A stretch of 11,753 nt of DNA from Parachlamydiales bacterium (GTDB taxonomy: Bacteria > Chlamydiota > Chlamydiia > Chlamydiales > Simkaniaceae): assembly GCA_030641465.1 (NCBI GenBank), contig DAOWHK010000006.1, positions 1 to 11,753 of the forward strand. Direction: 5' to 3'. The notes under the pieces were generated by a model. The model saw only the letters and a program-made list of their open reading frames with translations. It had not been told where the DNA came from and did no database searches. The position numbers were made by a program, and so were the translations under genes. Positions 1 to 6,384 of the stretch are shown here, one piece after another (position 1 is the stretch's first letter; each line of letters opens with the position of its first letter).

Positions 1-90
1 ACGAGTTTTTCCGCTACCGGCTCCTGCAAGAATGAGGAGTCTGCCGTTTGTCGTGTGTACTGCTTGATTTTGCTGTTTGTTGAGTTTCAT
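1..90 (-). CDS. UvrD/Rep/PcrA-type superfamily 1 DNA helicase, N-terminal 30 codons (partial)
   Basis: Seen: reading left from an ATG at 88-90, thirty codons run off the window edge. They contain a short LNKQQNQAV segment and then a Walker A loop reading [10 protein letters not shown]. Known: L-N-x-x-Q-x-x-A-V is the Q motif of UvrD/Rep/PcrA helicases, which bind adenine through it, and AGAGSGKTR is their P-loop; these enzymes unwind DNA 3' to 5' in repair and in restart of replication. Because the protein starts almost directly at the Q motif it resembles Rep or PcrA slightly more than UvrD, but thirty residues cannot decide, so no symbol is given. Its first 77 bases overlap the 3' end of rnpA in another frame, so the two are probably translated from one message. 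No clear Shine-Dalgarno sequence precedes the ATG. Confidence 0.85.
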   Translation of the reverse strand, partial: MKLNKQQNQAVHTTNGRLLILAGAGSGKTR

Positions 91-409
91 ATTGATAAAA
101 AGATTTTAAATCTTCTAAAATCTCAGAGCTCCTTATTTCAATCAGGGATTTTTGGGGAGCAATATTAATCTCTATAGGCGCTTTGTTCGAGGGAAGGAGG
201 CTTCTGTATGCTTCTCTTACCACTCGTTTAAAGCGGTTTCGTTTAACGGCATTTCCAAATCGCTTCGTGACTGTTAGACCAAGTTTTGGGGAGCTTGCTC
301 TGCGATAGTAAATGACGATATTATCCCCAAAAAAGCGATTTCTTGTCTTAGCGATTCTCTTAAACTCAAAGGATTTAAGAAGTCTATAAGTTTTTGGAAA
401 CTTATACAC
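14..409 (-). CDS. rnpA: Ribonuclease P protein component
   Basis: Protein subunit of RNase P; with the catalytic RNA it removes 5' leaders from precursor tRNAs. From the chosen GTG start the protein has 131 residues (family usually about 115-125). [13 protein letters not shown] (4-16) is the normal beginning, GLTVTKRFG (44-52) is the central strand, and the signature [14 protein letters not shown] (56-69) carries the RNR motif and the conserved R65/E66. The frame stays open to 463, but that start is a TTG and would overlap rpmH by 62 bases, and the frame contains no ATG. The GTG at 407-409 overlaps only the last 8 bases of rpmH and sits directly before the conserved N-terminus, with a purine-rich AAGGAAG stretch some 11 bases upstream. 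The last 26 codons, stop included, overlap the helicase gene in another frame, so the C-terminal tail is probably not conserved. Confidence 0.93.
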   Translation of the reverse strand: MYKFPKTYRLLKSFEFKRIAKTRNRFFGDNIVIYYRRASSPKLGLTVTKRFGNAVKRNRFKRVVREAYRSLLPSNKAPIEINIAPQKSLIEIRSSEILEDLKSFYQYETQQTAKSSSTHDKRQTPHSCRSR

Positions 410-536
410 AAAGGGATTTTCTTCCTTTTCTGCGTTGACGTCGTATGATGTTTCTACCACCAACAGTTTTCATGCGCGAACGAAAACCATGAGTTGTTTT
501 TCGACCTTTTTTGCTAGGTTGATAAGTACGTTTCAT
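402..536 (-). CDS. rpmH: 50S ribosomal protein L34
   Basis: Forty-four codons from ATG (534-536) to TAA (402-404). The protein opens with [20 protein letters not shown] and continues with the [20 protein letters not shown] pattern, the canonical L34 sequence at the canonical length. L34 is a small, very basic component of the large ribosomal subunit. An AAGG Shine-Dalgarno element lies about 8 bases upstream of the ATG. It is the first gene of the leftward rpmH-rnpA-helicase unit, preceded by a strong promoter at 590-619. Its 3' end overlaps the rnpA start; rpmH-rnpA adjacency is common in bacteria. Confidence 0.97.
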   Translation of the reverse strand: MKRTYQPSKKGRKTTHGFRSRMKTVGGRNIIRRQRRKGRKSLCV

Positions 537-589
537 AATAAAAACCTTTTTTATGTATTTTCTTCTCAAGATAGTAAATAATTTGGCTT

Positions 590-619
590 ATTAGAGCAAG
601 GAGAAAGAGTGGTTGTCAA
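590..619 (-). promoter_or_regulatory. Promoter of rpmH-rnpA
   Basis: On the minus strand a perfect -35 box TTGACA (614-619) and a -10 box TCTAAT (590-595, 5 of 6 to consensus) are 18 bases apart. Transcription would start near 583, giving a leader of about 46 bases before rpmH. The -35 box overlaps that of the opposite promoter at five positions. Assigned by consensus only. Confidence 0.75.
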
Positions 620-641
620 GAATTCCCTGAGACGTTATTAT
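613..641 (+). promoter_or_regulatory. Promoter of rpmJ-rpsN
   Basis: On the plus strand TTGTCA (613-618, 5 of 6) and TATTAT (636-641, 5 of 6) are separated by exactly 17 bases. Transcription would start near 648, about 28 bases before rpmJ. An AGG Shine-Dalgarno element (667-669) lies 6 bases before the rpmJ ATG. Assigned by consensus only. Confidence 0.7.
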
Positions 642-675
642 TCTTTCAAAGCAATGAAAATTAGGCAGGTTTAAC

Positions 676-813
676 ATGAAGGTTAAAGCTTCAGTCAAAG
701 CAGATCCCTCAAAAGGGGACAAATTAGTAAGGCGTCGTGGACGCATTTATGTTATTAATAAACGTGACCCAAATCGCAAGCAAAGACAAAAGGGTCCAGC
801 AAGGAAGAAATAA
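676..813 (+). CDS. rpmJ: 50S ribosomal protein L36, zinc-independent type
   Basis: Forty-five codons, ATG at 676 to TAA at 811-813. The protein starts [20 protein letters not shown], continues [20 protein letters not shown] and ends PARKK. It matches the chlamydial L36 form, which has the 8-residue C-terminal extension and lacks the three cysteines and one histidine that bind zinc in ordinary L36. L36 binds 23S rRNA in the large subunit. The gene is only 5 bases upstream of rpsN and shares its promoter at 613-641. It is too short for default gene finders and easily missed. Confidence 0.96.
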   Translation: MKVKASVKADPSKGDKLVRRRGRIYVINKRDPNRKQRQKGPARKK

Positions 814-818
814 GAATT

Positions 819-1124
819 ATGGCTAGAAAATCGTCGATTGAAAAACAAAAGAAAAGACAAAAACTTGTAAATCTTAATTTTGAAAAACGAGAAGCGTTAA
901 AAAAGATTGTACGTAGTTTAGAAGTGGATGAGGAGGAAAGACTCATTGCACAAAATAAACTCAATAGCATGAAGAAAAATACTTCAAAAGTCCGTCTCCG
1001 AAATAGATGCCAAATGACGGGTCGTTCAAGAGGGTATTTAAGGAAATTCCAACTTTCAAGACTCGCTTTTAGGGAACTAGCACTCAGTGGAATGATTCCT
1101 GGTATTTTTAAAGCAAGTTGGTAA
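819..1124 (+). CDS. rpsN: 30S ribosomal protein S14 (long, zinc-free form)
   Basis: 101 codons, the same length as E. coli S14. The protein begins [17 protein letters not shown] and has the diagnostic C-terminal block [17 protein letters not shown] (67-83) followed by [13 protein letters not shown], ending KASW. S14 sits in the head of the small ribosomal subunit and is needed for late 30S assembly. This is the long form without the CxxC zinc motif found in short S14 proteins. Its Shine-Dalgarno region (GGAAG) lies inside the last codons of rpmJ, so the two genes are probably translationally coupled. Downstream lie repeat copy 1 and a terminator at 1326-1360. Confidence 0.97.
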   Translation: MARKSSIEKQKKRQKLVNLNFEKREALKKIVRSLEVDEEERLIAQNKLNSMKKNTSKVRLRNRCQMTGRSRGYLRKFQLSRLAFRELALSGMIPGIFKASW

Positions 1125-1163
1125 TATCCGTAATTTCGGGTAAGCAGCTTTAAAAATTTGTAG

Positions 1164-1326
1164 TATACACAAACCGATTCAAGACTTGGTTTTTTGCCAA
1201 AGTCAGGAGTCAAGGTTTAGATTCTCTGAAGCAGCTCCTATTTGTGGATAGGGGCGATGCAGGAGAGTCTAAAAATTGGTTGTCTGACACAGGAAAAAAT
1301 CCAAAGGTTGAATCGGTTTGTGTATA
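1164..1326. mobile_element. 163-bp palindromic MITE-like repeat, copy 1
   Basis: The element is bounded by a perfect 19-bp inverted repeat: tatacacaaaccgattcaa at 1164-1182 and its reverse complement at 1308-1326. The interior is also an imperfect palindrome: TTTAGATTCTC (1216-1226) faces GAGAGTCTAAA (1263-1273), and CTCCTAT (1235-1241) faces ATAGGGG (1248-1254) around a 6-base apex. In total it could fold into one long hairpin. A second copy in the same orientation, also 163 bp and close to 90 percent identical by eye, lies at 8095-8257. Each end reads TATA outward, compatible with a duplicated TA target of IS630/Tc1-mariner-type elements (inference). No protein-coding potential is apparent. 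It lies between the convergent rpsN and GYF_2 genes. Confidence 0.8.
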
Positions 1327-1360
1327 AAGCCAAGATTATGAATATCTTGGCTTTTCTTAT
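1326..1360. terminator. Intrinsic terminator between convergent rpsN and the GYF_2 gene
   Basis: An 11-bp perfect stem, AAAGCCAAGAT (1326-1336) with ATCTTGGCTTT (1344-1354), closes a 7-base loop and is followed by TTCTTAT on the plus strand. On the minus strand the stem is followed by a weaker TATA run. It is placed to end rpmJ-rpsN transcription and possibly that of the leftward gene, whose stop is at 1363. It abuts the right end of repeat copy 1. Confidence 0.75.
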
Positions 1361-1362
1361 AT

Positions 1363-1836
1363 CTAGTTATTTGGCAACTGTTTGAATTTCTCAGGCAGCT
1401 CGTTTATTTTCTTCCAATTATCCATGTCTTCAGACCATACATAAGTTGTAGCGGGAAGGTCTTGGGTTTGATATTGCCTGTTTAAGGCATCAAAGCTAAT
1501 CGGCCCTTGCTCGGTACTATCTTTATCTAAATAATACCAATATTTACTCATTTCAGGATCATTGATTGGAGGATTAAGAGAATAGGAGGAGTGGGTCACT
1601 TCTTCCATCGATTTATTTGCTGTTTGGGTTGGTATGCCTGCAATATTAGGACTAAGAACCTTCTTTTTTTTCCTAGGTAAGATAAGGAGCAATATGACGC
1701 CAAAAATACCTAAGGAAAAGCCAATAAAAAACCAACCAACGGGATGGCGATTTTTTTTTCTAGCAATTCTTAGGCAAAGAACTCCGAGAATTATCCAAGA
1801 TAAAAATAGTACAAACATTAAAGTTTCTTGATTCAT
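1363..1836 (-). CDS. Two-helix membrane protein with a C-terminal GYF_2 (DUF4339) domain
   Basis: 157 residues from the ATG at 1834-1836. Two hydrophobic helices (about 6-22 and 33-53) are separated by a short basic loop (RIARKKNRHP), and a KKKK cluster follows at 56-59. After a linker of about 40 residues rich in N, S and T comes a GYF_2 domain (98-147): YWYY (99-102), the turn QGP (110-112), VW (133-134) and W141, the aromatic positions of that family. GYF-like domains generally bind proline-rich peptides; whether this one does is unknown. With both ends likely cytoplasmic it would be an inner-membrane adaptor (inference). An upstream in-frame ATG at 1843-1845 exists, but AAGG directly abuts it and lies 9 bases from the chosen ATG. 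No neighbour indicates a pathway; the 107-bp inverted repeat separates it from uvrC. Confidence 0.8.
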   Translation of the reverse strand: MNQETLMFVLFLSWIILGVLCLRIARKKNRHPVGWFFIGFSLGIFGVILLLILPRKKKKVLSPNIAGIPTQTANKSMEEVTHSSYSLNPPINDPEMSKYWYYLDKDSTEQGPISFDALNRQYQTQDLPATTYVWSEDMDNWKKINELPEKFKQLPNN

Positions 1837-1858
1837 AGGTAACATCCTTTTAGATTTG

Positions 1859-1965
1859 AGGAAGCTCTGATTAACTCCGCTGTTTCATCTTCAGCGCCTT
1901 TTTTAAAAAATTTTTTTCCAAAAATCCATCTAAAGTTGAGCTTTTGGAGTTAATCAGAGCTTCCT
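1859..1965. repeat. 107-bp element with perfect 20-bp terminal inverted repeats
   Basis: AGGAAGCTCTGATTAACTCC (1859-1878) is exactly complementary to 1946-1965. Between them lie 67 bases, including a small hairpin CGCTG...CAGCG followed by an AT block of T, A and T runs. The element fills nearly the whole gap between uvrC (stop at 1965-1967) and the GYF_2 gene. The outward GGAAGCTCTGAT ends are reminiscent of transposon termini, so a MITE or IS remnant is possible, but no second copy and no convincing target duplication are seen here. As RNA it could also fold into a hairpin ending uvrC transcription. It is unrelated in sequence to the 163-bp repeat. Confidence 0.7.
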
Positions 1966-3800
1966 TAATTCTGGGCCTTTTCTCTTTTTCGAGCAAGTTG
2001 TAATAGAGCCATAGCATCTTTTTTTGTGATGCCCGGTACTTTAAGAATCTCTTCAGGACTTGCTTGCATCAGTTGTTTAACAGATCCAAAATGGGTAAGC
2101 AGCCTTTTTTGTTTGATGGGCCCAATGCCGGGAATCGATGAAAGAGCGCTTTTAATAACCCGTTTGTTACGTCTTTTTTTGTGAAATAATATTGCGCTGT
2201 TGTGAGTGTCATCGCGCACTCTTTGGAGGAAATGGAGGGAAGGGCTGTAGGGTGAAAAGGAAATGGCTTCTTTTTTATGAGGAATATAGACTCTTTCTTT
2301 TGTAAGGCCTTTATCGTGTCTTCCTTGTTCTTTTACAAAGCTCATTAGATCGACTGTTGCAATATCTAAGGATTTAAAAACATTCATTGCAACTCCAAGT
2401 TGCCCCTTACCTCCGTCAATGATTGTGCAGTCTGGAAGTTCTCCTTTTTCTTTAGCTTTTGTATAGTGTCTTGTGAGCACTTCTTGCAAAGCTCCGTAAT
2501 CGTCACCTGAATTGGCATTTTTGATAATAAAATAACGTGTATATTTGGATTCTTTTTTCCCATCAATATAAGTGATCATTGCTGCAACAAGGTCTGATCC
2601 CGAGATGCTTGAGGTATCAAAGCACTCAATCCGTACTGGGCATCTGGTTAAATGTAGCGATTCTTGTAGATCTAGAAGAATACTTTCTTTTTGAAATTGT
2701 TTTTGTTTTTCTTGAGTAAGGAGGCTTTGGGCATTTTTTTCTGCCATTTTAATGAGCTCGAATTTTTCCCCTTTTTTTGGAGTAATAATCTGAACTTTTT
2801 TGTGAAATTTTTCATAAAGGAGTTCTACGAGATCATTTTTACCCTCGAGCTCGATTGGCACAAGTAACTCTTTTGGAATCTTTTCTGGAAATTGGTAGTT
2901 TTGCAGTATAAAGGTTTCAAAAATTTCTTCATCTGTTCCAGCAACTTGAGGAAGAAATGTGTGGTCGGCGCCAACAAGTTTGCCTTCACGAAAAAATAAG
3001 ACCATAATGAGCGCTTCATCTCCTGACCTCTGCAGAAAAAGGGCGTCAGAGTCTTTGGTTTTAGAGTGAGTGATTCCCCCACGATCTTTCGTGATTTGCT
3101 CAATTTGCTGTATTGTTTGTAAAATACTATTTGCCCTTTCAAATTCTAAGTTTAAAGAGGCGGCTTCCATTTCCATTTTAAGTGCAGCAATCACTTGCGT
3201 GTCTTGACCGCGTAAAAACTTTATTGCTTTATTAACGATCTCTTTATAGGTGTCTTTGCTGCATTTCTTTGTGCAGGGTGCGATGCATTTTTTTATGTCA
3301 TATAGAAGGCATGGACGCACGCGAGAACGAAGTTCAAAATCGCCACATTGCCGAAGTGGAAAGATGCGAGACATTAGCTCAAGTGTTTGTTTTGCAGCAT
3401 AAGCATTGATATAAGGCCCAAAATAAAGAGCATTTTGCTTTGGTCTTCCTTTTATTCTCACAATACGGATCATCGGCCAATCATGTTTATGATTGATCAT
3501 GAGGCTAACAAATGTTTTATCATCTTTTAAAAGGACGTTGTATTTGGGTTGATGCTTTTTGATGAGGGTGTTTTCGAGAAGGAGTGCTTCTTTTTCTGAA
3601 AGAGTAATGATGGTGTCGATTTTTGTTACTTGTGCGGTGAGATAAGGGACCATGAGACGGCCATCAGAGTGTTTGGAAAAATACTGTTTGACTCGCAGTA
3701 GGAGATTTTTTGCTTTTCCGATATAAAGAATGGTGCCTTTTTGATTTTTCATCAAATATACACCAGGCTCTTTTGGGAGAGTTTTTATGTGATCTTGCAT
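1965..3800 (-). CDS. uvrC: Excinuclease ABC subunit C
   Basis: Nuclease of the UvrABC nucleotide excision repair system; with UvrB it cuts the damaged strand on both sides of a lesion. 611 residues from the ATG at 3798-3800, close to the family norm. The N-terminal GIY-YIG nuclease shows GVY (13-15), YIG (26-28), R36 and the catalytic E76. Four cysteines (152, 164, 172, 176) in the RPCLLY...CIAPC region match those reported to hold an iron-sulphur cluster in UvrC. A UVR helix pair for UvrB binding spans about 200-235. The RNase H-like 5'-incision domain has FDTSS (D395) and IIDGGKGQ (D462). Tandem helix-hairpin-helix motifs (SIPGIGPIKQKRL, KVPGITKKDA) lie at the C-terminus. The frame is open 19 codons further upstream, into mutS, but the conserved start MQDHIKTLPKEPGVY favours this ATG. 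It lies 10 bases after the mutS stop, so co-transcription is likely; no clear Shine-Dalgarno is seen. Confidence 0.97.
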   Translation of the reverse strand: MQDHIKTLPKEPGVYLMKNQKGTILYIGKAKNLLLRVKQYFSKHSDGRLMVPYLTAQVTKIDTIITLSEKEALLLENTLIKKHQPKYNVLLKDDKTFVSLMINHKHDWPMIRIVRIKGRPKQNALYFGPYINAYAAKQTLELMSRIFPLRQCGDFELRSRVRPCLLYDIKKCIAPCTKKCSKDTYKEIVNKAIKFLRGQDTQVIAALKMEMEAASLNLEFERANSILQTIQQIEQITKDRGGITHSKTKDSDALFLQRSGDEALIMVLFFREGKLVGADHTFLPQVAGTDEEIFETFILQNYQFPEKIPKELLVPIELEGKNDLVELLYEKFHKKVQIITPKKGEKFELIKMAEKNAQSLLTQEKQKQFQKESILLDLQESLHLTRCPVRIECFDTSSISGSDLVAAMITYIDGKKESKYTRYFIIKNANSGDDYGALQEVLTRHYTKAKEKGELPDCTIIDGGKGQLGVAMNVFKSLDIATVDLMSFVKEQGRHDKGLTKERVYIPHKKEAISFSPYSPSLHFLQRVRDDTHNSAILFHKKRRNKRVIKSALSSIPGIGPIKQKRLLTHFGSVKQLMQASPEEILKVPGITKKDAMALLQLARKREKAQN

Positions 3801-3810
3801 GGTTTGTATG

Positions 3811-6384
3811 CTACGCGAGATCTTTTTTCCACTCAAAGAGTTTTTGCAAGGCCTCAATTGGGGATAGCTGATCGAGATTCAGCTTGCGCAAATTTGACTC
3901 CACTACATTTTCTTGTTTTGGATTCAGGAAAGTTAATTGATCTGCTTTGATTTTTGCGGCAGGTTTTTTTCTACGCGGGCTTTTTTCGTAAGTTTCTAGC
4001 ATCTCTAAAGATCGTTTGATTACAGATGAGGGAAGTCCAGCAAGTCTTCCAACATGAACTCCATAGCTTTTATCCGCACTTCCTCGCACGATTTTTCTTA
4101 AAAAAACAATGGTGTCATTAGATTCTTTAACGGCGACATTAAAGTTTGCAGCTTCTTTAAATTCTTTTTCGAGGCCTGTTAGTTCAAAATAATGCGTTGC
4201 AAACAGAGTTTTAGGAGCGGGATTATGCGATTTTAATAAAAATTCTGCGACGGCCCAGGCAATGGAGATCCCATCATATGTACTTGTGCCTCTTCCTATT
4301 TCATCGAGGATAATCAAGGACTTTGCGGTGTGGTTGTTTAAGATATTCGCAGTTTCTGTCATCTCCATCATAAACGTTGACTGTCCACGTGAGATATCAT
4401 CACTTGCTCCAATTCTGGAAAAGACTTTATCAACGATTCCAATTTTTGCAGATTTTGCAGGAACAAAAGATCCAATCTGCGCCATGATGGTAATCAAAGC
4501 CACTTGCCTAATATAGGTGGATTTTCCGGCCATATTGGGCCCTGTAATGAGCAGGAGCCTGTCTTTATCAAATAAAGTGTCGTTTGGAATAAAGGATTGA
4601 TCTCTAAGGAAAGCGTCGATAACGGGGTGCCGTCCATCTTGAATTTCTAACGCATCAGAGTTATTAATAATGGGCTTTATATAACCATGATACGAGGCTA
4701 CAAGGCTAAGGCTTAAAAGGGCATCGAAATGCGCTAAAGCTTTTGCTATTTGATGTATTTGATTAATATGCGCTGCGACTTTTTCTCGAATTTTTTGGTA
4801 AAGTTCATGCTCAAGAGATGTAATTCGGTCTTCCGCATTTAGGATTTTATCTTCATATGTTTTAAGCTCCTCTGAGATAAACCTCTCTGCATTAACGAGT
4901 GTTTGTCTGCGCTGAAAGGTTTCTGGCATCAGAGACGCTTGTCCTTTGCTGACTTCTATGAAATATCCAAAGGCGCGACTATAGCTAATTTTTAGGTTTT
5001 TAATCCCTGTGGCTTCTTTGAGGGAGGTTTGATAATTTGCGATCCATGTTTGACTATTTTTTCGTAAACCTCGAAGCTCGTCGAGCTCTTCGTGATAACC
5101 TTCTTTGAAAATATCCCCATCAGTAACTTTTAGGGGAGGTGTTTCCACAATTGCATTGTTTATCAAATGGATAATGTCTGAGACATCAGTTAACTTTTCT
5201 ATAAGTTTTGACATATTTGGAATGCAAAGCTCTAGCATCAAATTTTTTAACGGCTCCACATGCTGAAGTGATTGAGAAATAGCTGTGAGATCTCGTGGCG
5301 TTGTGTAACCTGTTGCAATGCGTGTGATAAGCCTTTCTAGATCTTTCACGAGTTTTAAATGTGTTATCGAAGCTTCTCGCATATCTGGCTTTTCCAGGAG
5401 TTTTTCCACTACTTCTTGCCGCATTTGAATTTTTTTTGGGCAAAGAAGAGGGTGTGTGACCCATAATTTAAGTAGGCGCGCTCCCATTGGAGTACATGTT
5501 TCATCAAGTAGATGTAATAAAGTATGCTCGCCCGATGGGTTTTGCAGTGATTCAATGAGCTCGAGATTTTTTTGGGTAATCCTATCAATTGCCATATAAG
5601 AAGCGAGGTTCTCTTTTGTAATACGCCGAATATGGTCAATTGGTTGGCTTAAATCTTCGCTTACATAGGAAAGAAGCGCCCCTGATGCGTTGATGCTTCC
5701 TGACAGGCCGCTTAGTCCAAATCCATCAAGACTTTGCACAGAAAAATGTTTGGTTAGAAAATCATGCGCTGCTTGATGATCAAAAACCCAGCGGTCTTTG
5801 ATATTAAGGCGAAAGGAAAAGTGGGTTTTTAGCTCTTCAAGAAGATCTAAAAATTCCTTTGGACTTTTTTCGGGAATTAAGATTTCGGTCGGTTTTTTTA
5901 AGCAAAACTCATCTAGGACTTCTCTTTTGGTCTCCACTTCTATAACTCGGAAATCTCCTGTTGATAAATCGAGAAAAGAGATCGCAAAGATTCGATTGAT
6001 GTGAATGAAGCACGCAAAATAATTATTAGATTTTTCTCTTAAATAGCCAGCTGTTTGAATGGTTCCAGGAGAGATTGTTCTCACAATATCTCGTTTGACA
6101 AGTCCTTTGGCTTTTTTTGCATCCTCTACTTGCTCCGCAATTGCGATCAAATATCCTTTTGCCACCATTTTTTCGACATAGCTCTCACAAGTATGCGCAG
6201 GAATACCGCTCATGGGAATGCCATGTCTTTTGGTCAGTGTTAAACTTAGCTCTTTGGATAGAATTTTCGCATCGTCATGAAAGGCTTCGTAAAAATCTCC
6301 CAGACGAAATAGAACTAAGGCATCTGCTGCCTTTTTTTTACAGGCATACCACTGTGCCATCATGGGAGATAATTGCTGTGTCAT
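3811..6384 (-). CDS. mutS: DNA mismatch repair protein MutS
   Basis: Recognises mispaired and slipped bases and starts methyl-independent or methyl-directed mismatch repair with MutL. 857 residues, typical for MutS. The mismatch-reading F-x-E motif is present as F31-Y32-E33 in LGDFYEAF. The C-terminal ABC-type ATPase has Walker A GPNMAGKST (615-623) and Walker B ILDEIG with D694/E695, followed by the signature GRGTSTYDG. After FATHYFELT comes the helix-turn-helix dimer segment (VGRLAGLPSSVIKRSLEML), then a basic linker and the C-terminal IEALQKLFEWK helix used for dimer or tetramer contacts. The start ATG overlaps the stop of the upstream gene by 4 bases (ATGA), which indicates translational coupling. 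uvrC follows 10 bases after its stop. Confidence 0.98.
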   Translation of the reverse strand: MTQQLSPMMAQWYACKKKAADALVLFRLGDFYEAFHDDAKILSKELSLTLTKRHGIPMSGIPAHTCESYVEKMVAKGYLIAIAEQVEDAKKAKGLVKRDIVRTISPGTIQTAGYLREKSNNYFACFIHINRIFAISFLDLSTGDFRVIEVETKREVLDEFCLKKPTEILIPEKSPKEFLDLLEELKTHFSFRLNIKDRWVFDHQAAHDFLTKHFSVQSLDGFGLSGLSGSINASGALLSYVSEDLSQPIDHIRRITKENLASYMAIDRITQKNLELIESLQNPSGEHTLLHLLDETCTPMGARLLKLWVTHPLLCPKKIQMRQEVVEKLLEKPDMREASITHLKLVKDLERLITRIATGYTTPRDLTAISQSLQHVEPLKNLMLELCIPNMSKLIEKLTDVSDIIHLINNAIVETPPLKVTDGDIFKEGYHEELDELRGLRKNSQTWIANYQTSLKEATGIKNLKISYSRAFGYFIEVSKGQASLMPETFQRRQTLVNAERFISEELKTYEDKILNAEDRITSLEHELYQKIREKVAAHINQIHQIAKALAHFDALLSLSLVASYHGYIKPIINNSDALEIQDGRHPVIDAFLRDQSFIPNDTLFDKDRLLLITGPNMAGKSTYIRQVALITIMAQIGSFVPAKSAKIGIVDKVFSRIGASDDISRGQSTFMMEMTETANILNNHTAKSLIILDEIGRGTSTYDGISIAWAVAEFLLKSHNPAPKTLFATHYFELTGLEKEFKEAANFNVAVKESNDTIVFLRKIVRGSADKSYGVHVGRLAGLPSSVIKRSLEMLETYEKSPRRKKPAAKIKADQLTFLNPKQENVVESNLRKLNLDQLSPIEALQKLFEWKKDLA

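Noticed and set aside
755..1213. Long minus-strand open frame opposite rpmJ and rpsN
   Set aside because: It is antisense to two certain ribosomal protein genes, and its start lies in repeat copy 1; no family resemblance.
1183..1213. Short minus-strand peptide similarity (A/T)PDFGK(K/N)PS between the two repeat copies
   Set aside because: The shared peptide reflects DNA identity; the frame shifts right after it in copy 2 and there is no start or ribosome binding site.
2384..3142. Minus-strand open frames inside uvrC in a second frame
   Set aside because: They are lysine/serine-rich shadow frames without ribosome binding sites inside a certain gene.
3801..3857. Upstream extension of UvrC by 19 residues into mutS
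   Set aside because: The added residues are not UvrC-like and would overlap mutS; the conserved N-terminus begins at the ATG 3798-3800.
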